Source: JADKAV01 sp963732355
GTDB lineage: Bacteria; Actinomycetota; Actinomycetes; S36-B12; UBA10799
Direction: 5' to 3'
Length of the DNA stretch: 64,000 nt
NCBI GenBank assembly: GCA_963732355.1
Contig: CAVSZD010000007.1
Span: 558,001-622,000, forward strand
Shown: positions 28,233 to 36,783 of the stretch, one piece after another
Numbering within the stretch: position 1 is the stretch's first letter
Layout of the letters: each line of letters starts with the position of its first letter
The notes under the pieces: model-generated
What the model saw: the letters and a program-made list of their open reading frames with translations, nothing else
What the model was told of the DNA's origin: nothing
Databases searched by the model: none
Translations under genes and position numbers: made by a program

Positions 28233-29213
28233 ATGCCCGAACGTCCCTTGGAAAACGAGGACTCTGGGTTGCGTGGACGCCTCGACAAGGCCCGCGACAC
28301 CACCGCGTCAGCCAAGAAGTCGCTGCTGAACCCCAAAGGGATGCGCGGCGTGGCCAAAGAGGCGGCCTGGCTGGCCACCCACGTGGCGATGTACCCCTTC
28401 GGTCTGGTCGAGGACAAGTACCGTCACGCCGAGGAGCGGCACAACCTTGACGGCCTGCCTCCCGTGCAGCGGGGTTTGATCATCGGTGACGTGGAAGCGG
28501 CCGGCACCCCGATCATCCTCATCCACGGAATCATCGACAACCACACGGTTTTCGCCTACCTGCGACGCGCCTTGAACCGGCGGGGCTTCGGCCGGGTCAT
28601 CACCTTGAACTACTCGCCACTTTCCGATGACATCCCACGGGTGGCACGCCGCCTGAAATCTCTGGTCGAGAAGGTGCGGCGGGAGACCGGTTACGAGCGG
28701 GTGCATGTGATCGGTCACTCGATGGGTGGGGTCGTTGCCCGCTACTACGTCCAATGCCTGGGCGGCGATTCGCGCGTCCACACAGTGGTGACGCTGGGCT
28801 CCCCGCACGCCGGCACAATGCCCGCCTACCTGGTTCCCCACTCGGTGGTCAAGCAGATGCGCCCCGGCAGCCCCATCGTGCAGGAGCTCGACGCCCCCGC
28901 GCCTGGTTGCCGCACACGCATGGTGGCGATCTGGTCTGACCTTGATCAGATGATCATCCCCAAGCGCAACGCCCGGATCGTTCACCCTGACCTCAATGCG
29001 CGCAACGTGTTCGTGCGCGGGGTCGGGCACATGTCGTTCCCCGTGGACGGCAGGGTGGTACACGAGATCTGCACAACTTTGGCGCAGTTGGATCCGGACG
29101 GTTCGACGCTGGTCCGGGGCACGACCTCGATCGGAAGCAGCACCGGGCGGATCAGCGAGCCGGAGTCGCCGGCGCGACCCCGCCGCCAAGCCCGCACTGG
29201 CTTGGCTGAGTAG
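28233..29213 (+). CDS. Lipase-like alpha/beta hydrolase
   Basis: A 326-residue alpha/beta hydrolase. The oxyanion motif is ILIHGIIDN near 95, nucleophile elbow GHSMGG with Ser163, a probable acid in SDLDQMI near 231 and the catalytic His in GVGHMSFP near 263. The TLGSPHAGT stretch after the elbow is typical of PGAP1-like/class 2 lipases. No signal peptide is seen, although residues 40-60 are mildly hydrophobic. The substrate is unknown. It is a single gene, divergent from the mutase subunit. Confidence 0.83.
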   Translation: MPERPLENEDSGLRGRLDKARDTTASAKKSLLNPKGMRGVAKEAAWLATHVAMYPFGLVEDKYRHAEERHNLDGLPPVQRGLIIGDVEAAGTPIILIHGIIDNHTVFAYLRRALNRRGFGRVITLNYSPLSDDIPRVARRLKSLVEKVRRETGYERVHVIGHSMGGVVARYYVQCLGGDSRVHTVVTLGSPHAGTMPAYLVPHSVVKQMRPGSPIVQELDAPAPGCRTRMVAIWSDLDQMIIPKRNARIVHPDLNARNVFVRGVGHMSFPVDGRVVHEICTTLAQLDPDGSTLVRGTTSIGSSTGRISEPESPARPRRQARTGLAE

Positions 29214-29300
29214 GGCTTGGAGCTGAGGTTCGGCGGGGCCGACGTTTCAACGCGGGACCGGCCTGGGGACGCCCCCGGTTCAACGCCGGCCCCCCACCGC

Positions 29301-29605
29301 GACAAGCAAAGCTGGAAACCGGCAACTCTTGCCCAAGGCCCGACCGGTTCAACGCCGGCCACCCACGCGGCAAGCAAAGCTGGAAACCGGCAACTAGATC
29401 GCCGAAAACCAACAGCGCCCACCCAAGGACGCCCCTGCGGTTGAACGCCGGCCACCCACCGCGGCAAGCAAAGCTGGAAACCGGCAAGTAGATCGCCGAA
29501 AACCAACAGCGCCTACCCAAGGACGCCCCCGGTTCAACGCCGGCCACCCACGCGGCAAGCAAAGCTGGAAACCGGCAACTAGATCGCCGAAAACTAGCAA
29601 CCCCC
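29301..29605. repeat. Four-copy cluster of the CAAGCAAAGCTGGAA element
   Basis: The 431-bp gap between the lipase-like gene and the M23 peptidase has no gene. It holds four copies starting at 29303, 29371, 29465 and 29556 (spacings 68, 94 and 91 bp). The unit is CAAGCAAAGCTGGAAACCGG followed by CAACTAGATCGCCGAAAAC, then a variable C-rich spacer with GGTTCAACGCCGGCC or GGTTGAACGCCGGCC. Copies 2-4 are almost identical over about 40 bp; the first diverges after CAACT. Confidence 0.87.
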
Positions 29606-29644
29606 ACCCAAGGACGCCCCTGCGGTTGAACCCGAACCCACCGA

Positions 29645-30292
29645 TCAGAGGAAGGCCATCGGGTCGCGCTGGGTGTCGTTCTTGAGCACCTCGAAGTGCA
29701 AGTGCGGGCCACTGGAGTTGCCGGTGCTTCCAACGGTTCCTATCTTCTGGCCGCGCAGCACCTTGTCGCCGACGTTGACCCCACTGCTGTTCAGGTGCGC
29801 ATAAAGGGTCTCGATGCCGTTGTCGTGACGCACAATGACGTGATTTCCGTAGGCGCCACCCCAGCCAGCCTCAACGACTTTGCCTGCAAGCGCGCTGAAA
29901 ACGGGGGTCCCGGTGGGCGCGGCGAAGTCAAGGCCGGTGTGATGCCCGGATGACCAGCTGGAGCCGGCCTGTCCGAAGCGCGCGGAATAGTTGTAGTTGG
30001 TGGTCGGTGTGAACATCGGGCCGCTCGAGCGCTGCGCACGCTGCCTTGCTCGCTTCTCGGCGGCGATCTCGATCTGCTTGGCCTTCTTAGCGGCCAGTCC
30101 CATCATCTTGGGGTCGAGGTGGTTGATCATGGGCTCTTCGGTGACTGCCGTCGGCTCGGGCAGCGGATCGTCGAAGACCGCGGTCGCGGCGTGCCCGGCC
30201 GAGGCGGCGCCGACGAACAGTGCGCCGGCCACTACGGCGACGCTACCGGCCAAGATGACGTCCTCAATGCGATCACGGGTGATCATGTTCAC
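29645..30292 (-). CDS. M23-family metallopeptidase (secreted)
   Basis: A 215-residue putative peptidoglycan hydrolase. An N-terminal hydrophobic segment (VILAGSVAVVAGALFVGAAS) acts as signal or anchor, followed by a Lys/Arg-rich coiled-coil-like stretch (AKKAKQIEIAAEKRARQRAQ) and the LytM domain with GHHTGLDFAAP near 122 (metal His and Asp) and GPHLHFEV near 200. The GTG at 30292 or ATG at 30286 may be used; GAGGAAAGGA precedes both. It is a paralogue of the gene immediately upstream. Confidence 0.88.
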   Translation of the reverse strand: MNMITRDRIEDVILAGSVAVVAGALFVGAASAGHAATAVFDDPLPEPTAVTEEPMINHLDPKMMGLAAKKAKQIEIAAEKRARQRAQRSSGPMFTPTTNYNYSARFGQAGSSWSSGHHTGLDFAAPTGTPVFSALAGKVVEAGWGGAYGNHVIVRHDNGIETLYAHLNSSGVNVGDKVLRGQKIGTVGSTGNSSGPHLHFEVLKNDTQRDPMAFL

Positions 30293-30333
30293 TGTCCTTT
30301 CCTCTAGGCGTGCTCGGGCAACCGGCCGCAGCC

Positions 30334-30834
30334 TCAGGCACCGCGCAGGTAGTCGCGAGGGTTGAGCTTCTTGCCGTTCTTGCCCCGGACCTCGAAGTGA
30401 AGGTGGGGACCGGTTGAGTTCCCGGTGCTACCGACCGTGCCGATCTTCTTGCCGGCCGCGACCTTCTTGCCCTTCTTGGTCTTGATCTTGGTCATGTGGG
30501 CGTACAGACTGCGCTTGCCGTCCTTGTGCTTGATGATCACGGCCTTGCCGTAAGCCCCGGCCCAACCGGCGAAGACGACCTTGCCGTCGGCGACCGCGTC
30601 GACGCGGGTCCCCTTGGGCGCAGCGAAGTCCAGCCCGGTGTGGTGGCCTGACGACCAGCGCGAGCCGCGCTGACCGAACTTGGCGGAGAGCCGGTAGTTG
30701 GTGGTGGGCAGTTCGGTGAACACGGCCGAGGCTGTGGAGCGACGGTCCTTCTCCGCGGCCATGGCCGGCGCTGTTGCGGGGACCATGAGGGCGACTGCGA
30801 GGCCTGTGCCGATGAGGGTGGCGGTTGTCTTCAT
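30334..30834 (-). CDS. M23-family metallopeptidase (secreted, short)
   Basis: A 166-residue LytM-domain protein with a clear signal peptide (cleavage near AMA, residue 26). The zinc motifs are GHHTGLDFAAP near 63 and GPHLHFEV near 145; YAHMTKIKTKKGKKVAAGKK supplies a very basic loop likely to bind the wall. It is 41 bp upstream of the second M23 gene, and the two catalytic domains are closely alike, pointing to tandem duplication. No Shine-Dalgarno is evident before the ATG. Confidence 0.88.
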   Translation of the reverse strand: MKTTATLIGTGLAVALMVPATAPAMAAEKDRRSTASAVFTELPTTNYRLSAKFGQRGSRWSSGHHTGLDFAAPKGTRVDAVADGKVVFAGWAGAYGKAVIIKHKDGKRSLYAHMTKIKTKKGKKVAAGKKIGTVGSTGNSTGPHLHFEVRGKNGKKLNPRDYLRGA

Positions 30835-30954
30835 GTCGGTGTGATGCTCGGTTGTGGGTTCAACTAACCCTCAATATTCGGGCATTACGGTCAAATACCC
30901 CGTGAGGTCACTCACCCGGGTGTGGCGCGGGCCACGTCCTCCTCGTCGCCGACC

Positions 30955-30988
30955 GGCCACACCCAAGGGCGGGCCACACCCAAGGGCG
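30955..30988. repeat. 17-bp direct repeat, two copies
   Basis: GGCCACACCCAAGGGCG occurs twice in direct succession just downstream of the pcrA stop (minus strand). It is short and GC-rich and its role is unknown. The rest of the 167-bp gap to the M23 gene holds no recognised site. Confidence 0.7.
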
Positions 30989-31001
30989 GCCGAGCGACTC
31001 G

Positions 31002-33206
31002 CTAGACCTTCTCCACCGGGGCGTAGCGCAACAGCAGTCGCTTCACACCTGCGCTGCCGAAATCGATGTGGGCCTCAGCCTTGTCGCTCTCGCCCGCGGT
31101 GGAAACCACCGTGCCCAGTCCGAACTTCGGGTGCAGGACGTTGTCGCCGGCAGTCAGAGAGATGATCGGTCCTGAGGTACGGCGCGCGGAACCGGCCGCC
31201 TGTGCGAGCGCCGGAGCCGCCCCGCGACCACCCGCACTGGGTCGGCGCGACAGATCACGGCCCGTGCGCCGCCAGTCGATCAGCGAGTCCGGCAACTCGT
31301 CGAGGAACCGGCTCGGGGGGTTGCTCTGGGGGGTGCCGAACTGCATGCGCATCGAAGCCCGGCTGATGTGCAGTTGTTTGCGCGCACGGGTGACCCCGAC
31401 GTAGGCCAGTCGGCGCTCCTCCTGAAGTTCGACAGGATCGTCAAGCGACCGGGCGTGCGGGAACACCGACTCCTCCAGACCCGTCAGGAACACCGCGTCG
31501 AACTCCAAGCCCTTGGCCGTGTGAAGGGTCATCAGCGTCACAAGACCGCCCTCGTGGGCCGGCACGTCGTCGGCCTCTGCCACCAGCGCGACCCGCTCGA
31601 GGAAGTCCGCCAGCGTCCCGTCGGCGTTGTCGTTGACGAACTCCCGGGCCACGGAGGCGAGTTCGGCCAGGTTCTCCAGACGGGACTCGTCCTGCGGGTC
31701 GTTGGAGGCCTGCAACTCGGCCACCAGTCCCGACTGGTCCAGCACGGCTTCGACCATCTCCTCCGGGTCTGCCCCGGAGTCGAGCACCATCCGCAGTTCG
31801 TCCAGCAGCGCCAGGAAGCCGCCGATCCTGGTTTCGGCCCGCGGTCCGATGCCGGCCTCATCGCGACGGCGCAAGGCCGCTTCGAACGTGATCTGCTCAC
31901 GTGCGGCGAGTTCGGAGATCTGTTCGACCGTGCGGTCCCCGAGGCCCCGCTTGGGCACGTTGAGGATGCGGGTCAGGGCGACGTCGTCCTCAGGGTTCGA
32001 GACCACGCGCAGGTACGCAAGTGCGTCACGCACTTCCTTGCGCTCGTAGAACCGGACGTTGCCCACGATCTTGTAGCGCAGTCCCGATCGCAACAGCACC
32101 TCTTCAAGCGGCCGCGATTGCGCGTGCGTCCGGTAGAAGATTGCGATCTCACCGGCGTCCCACCCGTCCGAGGTCAGCTTCCTGATCTCGTTGACCACGA
32201 AGGCCGCCTCGTCGCGGTCGTCGTCTGCCACGTAGCCGATGATCGGGGGCCCGTCGCCGGAGTCGGTCCAGAGCCGCTTGTCGCGCCGGCCCTTGTTGTG
32301 GGAGATGAGCGCGTTGGCCGCCGACAGAATGGTCTGGGTCGATCGGTAGTTCTGCTCCAGAAGCACCACGTGAGCGCCCGGGAAGTCCTTCTCGAACTCC
32401 TCGATGTTGCGCACATCGGCACCACGGAACGCATAGATCGACTGGTCGGAGTCGCCCACGACGCACAACTCGGCAGGGTCCAAGCCGTGCGATCCGTCCC
32501 CCACCAGCCGACGGACCAACTCGTACTGCGCCAGGTTGGTGTCCTGGTACTCGTCGATGAGAATGTGTCCGAACAGTCGGTGGTAGTAGGCGGCCACCTC
32601 GTCGAACAGCGTGAGCACCGCGACGGTGTTGCCGATCAAATCGTCGAAATCCATGGCGCCGGCGCGCTGCAGACGCTGGGTGTAGAGCCGGAATACCTCG
32701 GCCAGAACCTCCTGCGACTCGGTTTCTGGGACGTAGGACTCATGGTCGATGAGTTCGTTCTTGAGCCCGGAGATCTGGTGCTGAAGACCGCGCGGACGAT
32801 ACTTGCGCGGGTCGAGGTCGAGGTCCTTGCCGATGTTGGTGATCAATCGGCGGCTGTCGTCGGTGTCGTAGATGGAGAACGAACTGGGGAACCCGAGGTG
32901 GTGGGCCTGGCGCCGCAGGATGCGCACGCAGGAACTGTGGAAGGTGGACACCCACATCCGCTGCCCAACAGGGCCGACCGCCGCGGTCACCCGCTCCTTC
33001 ATCTCGTTGGCGGCCTTGTTCGTGAACGTGATCGCGAGGATCTCCGAGGGCACCGTCTGGCCCTCTGCCAGCAGGTATGCGATGCGTCGGGTCAGCACCC
33101 GGGTCTTGCCCGAGCCGGCTCCGGCCACGACAAGGATCGGGCCGCCACGATGTGTGACTGCCGCCGCTTGGGCCGGATTGAGGTCTGAAAGAAGGTCGTC
33201 CACCAC
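31002..33206 (-). CDS. pcrA: UvrD/PcrA-type ATP-dependent DNA helicase
   Basis: Superfamily 1A 3'-5' helicase for repair and replication restart, 734 residues. Q-motif LNPAQAAAV near 10, Walker A VAGAGSGKTRVL near 28, Walker B ILIDEYQDTN near 215, motif III VGDSDQSIYAFRGAD near 247 and motif V/VI regions TLHTAKGLEFDAVFL near 555 and YVGVTRARKQL. The C-terminal tail ends in a Tudor-like segment (DNVLHPKFGLGTVVS), as in PcrA. The GTG start is at 33206 or 33203. Confidence 0.94.
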   Translation of the reverse strand: MVDDLLSDLNPAQAAAVTHRGGPILVVAGAGSGKTRVLTRRIAYLLAEGQTVPSEILAITFTNKAANEMKERVTAAVGPVGQRMWVSTFHSSCVRILRRQAHHLGFPSSFSIYDTDDSRRLITNIGKDLDLDPRKYRPRGLQHQISGLKNELIDHESYVPETESQEVLAEVFRLYTQRLQRAGAMDFDDLIGNTVAVLTLFDEVAAYYHRLFGHILIDEYQDTNLAQYELVRRLVGDGSHGLDPAELCVVGDSDQSIYAFRGADVRNIEEFEKDFPGAHVVLLEQNYRSTQTILSAANALISHNKGRRDKRLWTDSGDGPPIIGYVADDDRDEAAFVVNEIRKLTSDGWDAGEIAIFYRTHAQSRPLEEVLLRSGLRYKIVGNVRFYERKEVRDALAYLRVVSNPEDDVALTRILNVPKRGLGDRTVEQISELAAREQITFEAALRRRDEAGIGPRAETRIGGFLALLDELRMVLDSGADPEEMVEAVLDQSGLVAELQASNDPQDESRLENLAELASVAREFVNDNADGTLADFLERVALVAEADDVPAHEGGLVTLMTLHTAKGLEFDAVFLTGLEESVFPHARSLDDPVELQEERRLAYVGVTRARKQLHISRASMRMQFGTPQSNPPSRFLDELPDSLIDWRRTGRDLSRRPSAGGRGAAPALAQAAGSARRTSGPIISLTAGDNVLHPKFGLGTVVSTAGESDKAEAHIDFGSAGVKRLLLRYAPVEKV

Positions 33207-33230
33207 GCCTGAGTGTAGGTGGCGCCGTCG

Positions 33231-34952
33231 CTACCGGATGACCCCCACCATGCGTAGTGAGGCGCTGCCCTTCACGTCCCCGGCGGTACGGACGGTGCGG
33301 TTCGCGTCAACGCCCACGACCGCCAGGTCGGTGTTGGCTCGGCGCGACCTCACATCCAGGCTGCGGACGGCTGGGCGCTCGCCGCTGCCCCACACGGTGA
33401 GACCGCCCGACTTCGCCGCCCCCTTGGTCGTCACAGCGAGCACAACGGCGCTGGCGTCACCAGGCACCTTCGCAGGTAGAGCCAGAGTCTGGGGTTTACT
33501 CACAGGCACCGAACCCAGGTCGGCCGACATCGGCATCAGCTGCTTGCTCTGCTCGCTGGGCTTGGTGATCAGGCCGGTGAGCAGGACCTTGACGCCCGCC
33601 GGAGCCTGCGAGGTGTTGGTCAGAGTCACCTGACCGTCCGCGCTAGCCGCGAAGGTGTTCGCCGAGCGGGTGCCGTTGACGACGTCCACCGCATCGGCTC
33701 GGGTCTTAGCCCCCGGCGAGGTCACCCGCACGTGACCGGGTGCGGTACCGCTGGTGTTGAGGGTCAGCGACACTCCGGTCAGCCCCTGGTGCGGCACCCC
33801 CTCGAGGTGCACGTCCTGTGATCCTCCTGGTGGAAGCTGGACCTCTGCCGCCAGTGCCGGCGAACCCACCTGCCAAGTCCCTGGGCGCCCCGCGGCTGCC
33901 GCGGTCGCGGGGGTGCCGAAGTAGCCGACCACGTCCACTGCCACTCGCGCGTGCCCCGCAACAGTCGCGAGCCAGATCCGGCCGGTGTCCGAGACGGGCA
34001 CGATTGCGGTTCCTGCCGACGACCCCGCCATAGCCAGCGAGACGACCTTCGGGCCATTCGCCCCAGGCGAACCAGCGGCATTGATCCAGCCCGGTGCGTT
34101 GGACGAGTAAGCGGTTACGCGCACGGCGACGGCCTGGACCCCGTTCTTGGGGATCCCTTGGCGTCCGGCCACCCGGACCGAGGCGCTTCGGTCATCACCG
34201 GACCAGCGGCGCTGCTGCAGATAGCAGCCTTCGGTGCCCTTCTGGCGGGAGTCGAAGACCCGCACCGGTTTGACCGGAACGAAGGCAGCCGACGGTCGCA
34301 GTGCCCGGGCCGACCCACCGGTGCGTTCGGTCTTACACGGGGTGTCCACGACCGGGGTTCCATCCCAGTAGGAGGTCCGCGCTGCGGCACCGTCCCAGGT
34401 CATGGAGAAGTGGACATGGTCGCGATGGCAGAAGGTGTCGTTGCCCGATGACTGCAGTGAGTAGCAGCCCTTGAGCTCGGTCCAGCCGCGACCGGTGTCG
34501 TATGCGCGCCACATCTCGTCGCCCCACCCGATGTACATGATCCCGAGCCGACGCGCGTTGGCCGCTGGTGTGCCGTCAGGCCCCTTGGCCGTGATCCAGT
34601 CGACGAAGTCCTGCGCCTGCTTCCGCTCAGCCGGGTCCTTCCAATCGACCATCCAGTCGACCGCACGACCCTCTTTGTGCTCGGAGATCGAGTCCTGATC
34701 ACACGCACGACTGATCCCGATCACCGCCTTGCCGTAGGTGTCGAGCAGCAGTTGGCGCAGCATGAGCGCGCCGGGCCGCGGGGTCGGGTCGCAGGTGGTC
34801 ATCCCCTCATACTCGATCGGCGCGTCGAGCACCGACGGGTACGCCCTTTCAGGCGGGAGCATGGGCGCGGGCTTGGAGTTCGCAGCCAGCGCCGGCGGGG
34901 TGATGATCAGCAATAGGGCGCTCAGCAGGGGAAGAATGCGTCGCAATAACAC
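33231..34952 (-). CDS. Secreted LAS-type peptidase-like protein with C-terminal adhesion-like repeats
   Basis: About 573 residues. A signal peptide (LLRRILPLLSALLLIITPPA) is followed by a domain with SISEHKEGRAVDWMVDW and CHRDHVHFSM, the His/Asp/His pattern of LAS (VanY/M15-like, ARB_07466-type) zinc peptidases. The second half has beta-rich segments (VRVFDSR, INAAGSP, VAVDVVGYFGTP) like repeats in actinobacterial surface proteins. A wall-acting role is inferred. GTG 34952 has AGGG eight bases upstream; GTG 34961 and longer starts to 35042 exist. Confidence 0.75.
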   Translation of the reverse strand: MLLRRILPLLSALLLIITPPALAANSKPAPMLPPERAYPSVLDAPIEYEGMTTCDPTPRPGALMLRQLLLDTYGKAVIGISRACDQDSISEHKEGRAVDWMVDWKDPAERKQAQDFVDWITAKGPDGTPAANARRLGIMYIGWGDEMWRAYDTGRGWTELKGCYSLQSSGNDTFCHRDHVHFSMTWDGAAARTSYWDGTPVVDTPCKTERTGGSARALRPSAAFVPVKPVRVFDSRQKGTEGCYLQQRRWSGDDRSASVRVAGRQGIPKNGVQAVAVRVTAYSSNAPGWINAAGSPGANGPKVVSLAMAGSSAGTAIVPVSDTGRIWLATVAGHARVAVDVVGYFGTPATAAAAGRPGTWQVGSPALAAEVQLPPGGSQDVHLEGVPHQGLTGVSLTLNTSGTAPGHVRVTSPGAKTRADAVDVVNGTRSANTFAASADGQVTLTNTSQAPAGVKVLLTGLITKPSEQSKQLMPMSADLGSVPVSKPQTLALPAKVPGDASAVVLAVTTKGAAKSGGLTVWGSGERPAVRSLDVRSRRANTDLAVVGVDANRTVRTAGDVKGSASLRMVGVIR

Positions 34953-35008
34953 CCGTCGCACCCTGCCAGCGGCATTGGCCGCGCGTGGGCATGTCGCGCG
35001 GAGTGTCG

Positions 35009-35024
35009 GTAACGAAACGGTCAC
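35009..35024. promoter_or_regulatory. MtrA-like direct repeat upstream of the LAS-type gene
   Basis: GTAAC at 35009-35013 and GTCAC at 35020-35024 are spaced by exactly six bases. This matches the published MtrA box pattern of two GTAAC half-sites with a 6-bp spacer, with one mismatch. MtrA controls wall hydrolases and resuscitation factors in actinobacteria, so the position about 57 bp before a secreted wall enzyme is suggestive only. Confidence 0.35.
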
Positions 35025-35164
35025 GGCCGATGTGCCGACCAAAGTGGTTGAGTTGCCCCTTTGATCAACCAGTCAGGTCGGTCAAAAAGCCGCAATTCCT
35101 TGCATTTCGGGCTGCATTACGTCCCAAAGTGATCGGGTGGCCCTTCTTGATCAACCAGTTCGGT

Positions 35165-36721
35165 TCACTCCCACTCGATCGTGCCCGGCGGTTTGCTGGT
35201 CACATCCAGAACCACACGGTTGACTGCCGCCACCTCGTTGGTGATCCGGGTCGAGATTGTCGCCACGACCTCGTGGGGCAGGCGCGACCAGTCGGCAGTC
35301 ATGGCGTCCTCGCTGCTCACCGGCCGCAGCACCACCGGGTGGCCGTAGGTCCGTCCGTCACCCTGGACTCCAACACTGCGGACCCCCGCCAGCAGCACCA
35401 CCGGGAACTGCCACACCGACCGGTCGAGGCCAGCTGCGGTGAGTTCAGCCCGGGCTATGGCGTCGGCCAGGCGCAGGGTCTCGAGGTTCTCCTCGGTGAC
35501 CTCGCCCACGATGCGGATCGCCAAGCCCGGCCCCGGGAACGGGTGACGCCAGACCAGGTCCTCCGGCAGCCCCAGCGCTGCCCCAACGGCACGCACCTCG
35601 TCCTTGAAAAGGTCCCGCAGTGGCTCGACGAGTTCGAACTCGAGGTCCTCGGGCAGACCGCCCACGTTGTGGTGGCTCTTGATGTTGGCCGTTCCGGTGC
35701 CCCCGCCGGACTCCACCACGTCGGGGTAGAGAGTGCCCTGGACGAGGAACCGGACGTCGCCGCCGCCATTGGCGACCACGTCGGCTGCCGCCGCCTCGAA
35801 GACCCGGATGAACTCCCGTCCGATGATCTTGCGCTTAGTCTCAGGGTCGGTGACTCCGGCCAGGGCATCCAAGAAACGCCTGCGAGCGTCCACCACAACC
35901 AGCCGGGCACCGGTGGCAGCGACGAAATCGCGCTCCACCTGCTCCACCTCACCCTGGCGAAGCAGACCGTGATCGACGAAAACACAGGTGAGCCGCTCGC
36001 CTATCGCGCGCTGAACCAGTGCCGCCGCAACCGCCGAGTCCACCCCGCCGGAAAGACCACAGATCGCCTGCCCATCGCCCACTTGGGCACCGATGGCCGA
36101 CAACTGGGCGTCGATCACGCCGTCGGTGGACCAGTTCGCGGTGAGTCCCGCGATGTCGTAGAGGAAGCGCTGCAGCATCGCCTGCCCATGGTCGGTGTGA
36201 GCCACCTCCGGGTGGAACTGCACGCCTGCCAGTGCCCGGTTCCGGTGGATGAAGCCCGCCACCGGGGTGGCCGCCGTGGTGGCAACCACATCACACCCAG
36301 TCGGTGCGGCAACAACCGAATCACCGTGTGACATCCAGACCGACTGCTCGCGTGGCTGACCGGCGAACAACACACTGTCGGTGGTCGTCACGGCAGTGCG
36401 GCCGTATTCACGCAACCCGGTCTGCTCCACCTTCCCGCCCAAGGCAGCGGCGAGCACCTGGAAGCCGTAGCAAATGCCGAACACCGGCACATCGGAATCA
36501 AGCAGGGACTCGTCGAACGATGGGGCATCGGGAACGTACACGCTGGCGGGGCCGCCAGACAAGATCACCGCCAGCGGCTGTTTGGCCAGGATCTGCTCGG
36601 CAGTCCAAGTGTGCGGAACGACCTCCGAATACAGGTGCGCCTCACGCACCCGGCGCGCGATGAGCTGCGCGTACTGCGCGCCGAAGTCGAGAACCAGCAC
36701 GGGACGGGGCAGATTTGCCAT
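35165..36721 (-). CDS. guaA: GMP synthase (glutamine-hydrolysing)
   Basis: Converts XMP to GMP using glutamine. 518 residues. The N-terminal class I amidotransferase has GICYGFQVLA near 82 (catalytic Cys) and VQFHPEVAHT near 170 (His and Glu). The ATP-pyrophosphatase domain carries the P-loop GLSGGVDSAVAAAL near 225, and the C-terminal dimerisation domain ends KPPGTIEWE. It stands alone; guaB is about 10 kb away in the same window. Confidence 0.96.
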   Translation of the reverse strand: MANLPRPVLVLDFGAQYAQLIARRVREAHLYSEVVPHTWTAEQILAKQPLAVILSGGPASVYVPDAPSFDESLLDSDVPVFGICYGFQVLAAALGGKVEQTGLREYGRTAVTTTDSVLFAGQPREQSVWMSHGDSVVAAPTGCDVVATTAATPVAGFIHRNRALAGVQFHPEVAHTDHGQAMLQRFLYDIAGLTANWSTDGVIDAQLSAIGAQVGDGQAICGLSGGVDSAVAAALVQRAIGERLTCVFVDHGLLRQGEVEQVERDFVAATGARLVVVDARRRFLDALAGVTDPETKRKIIGREFIRVFEAAAADVVANGGGDVRFLVQGTLYPDVVESGGGTGTANIKSHHNVGGLPEDLEFELVEPLRDLFKDEVRAVGAALGLPEDLVWRHPFPGPGLAIRIVGEVTEENLETLRLADAIARAELTAAGLDRSVWQFPVVLLAGVRSVGVQGDGRTYGHPVVLRPVSSEDAMTADWSRLPHEVVATISTRITNEVAAVNRVVLDVTSKPPGTIEWE

Positions 36722-36783
36722 GGGCCAAGTCTAGGCGGGGCACCACGCCGGCCCTGGCGCAACCGCCCACGTCGCGACTCCTG

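Noticed and set aside
29152..29733. Minus-strand open frames across the CAAGCAAAGCTGGAA cluster
   Set aside because: Repetitive low-complexity translation that changes frame between copies; the frames overlap two real genes.
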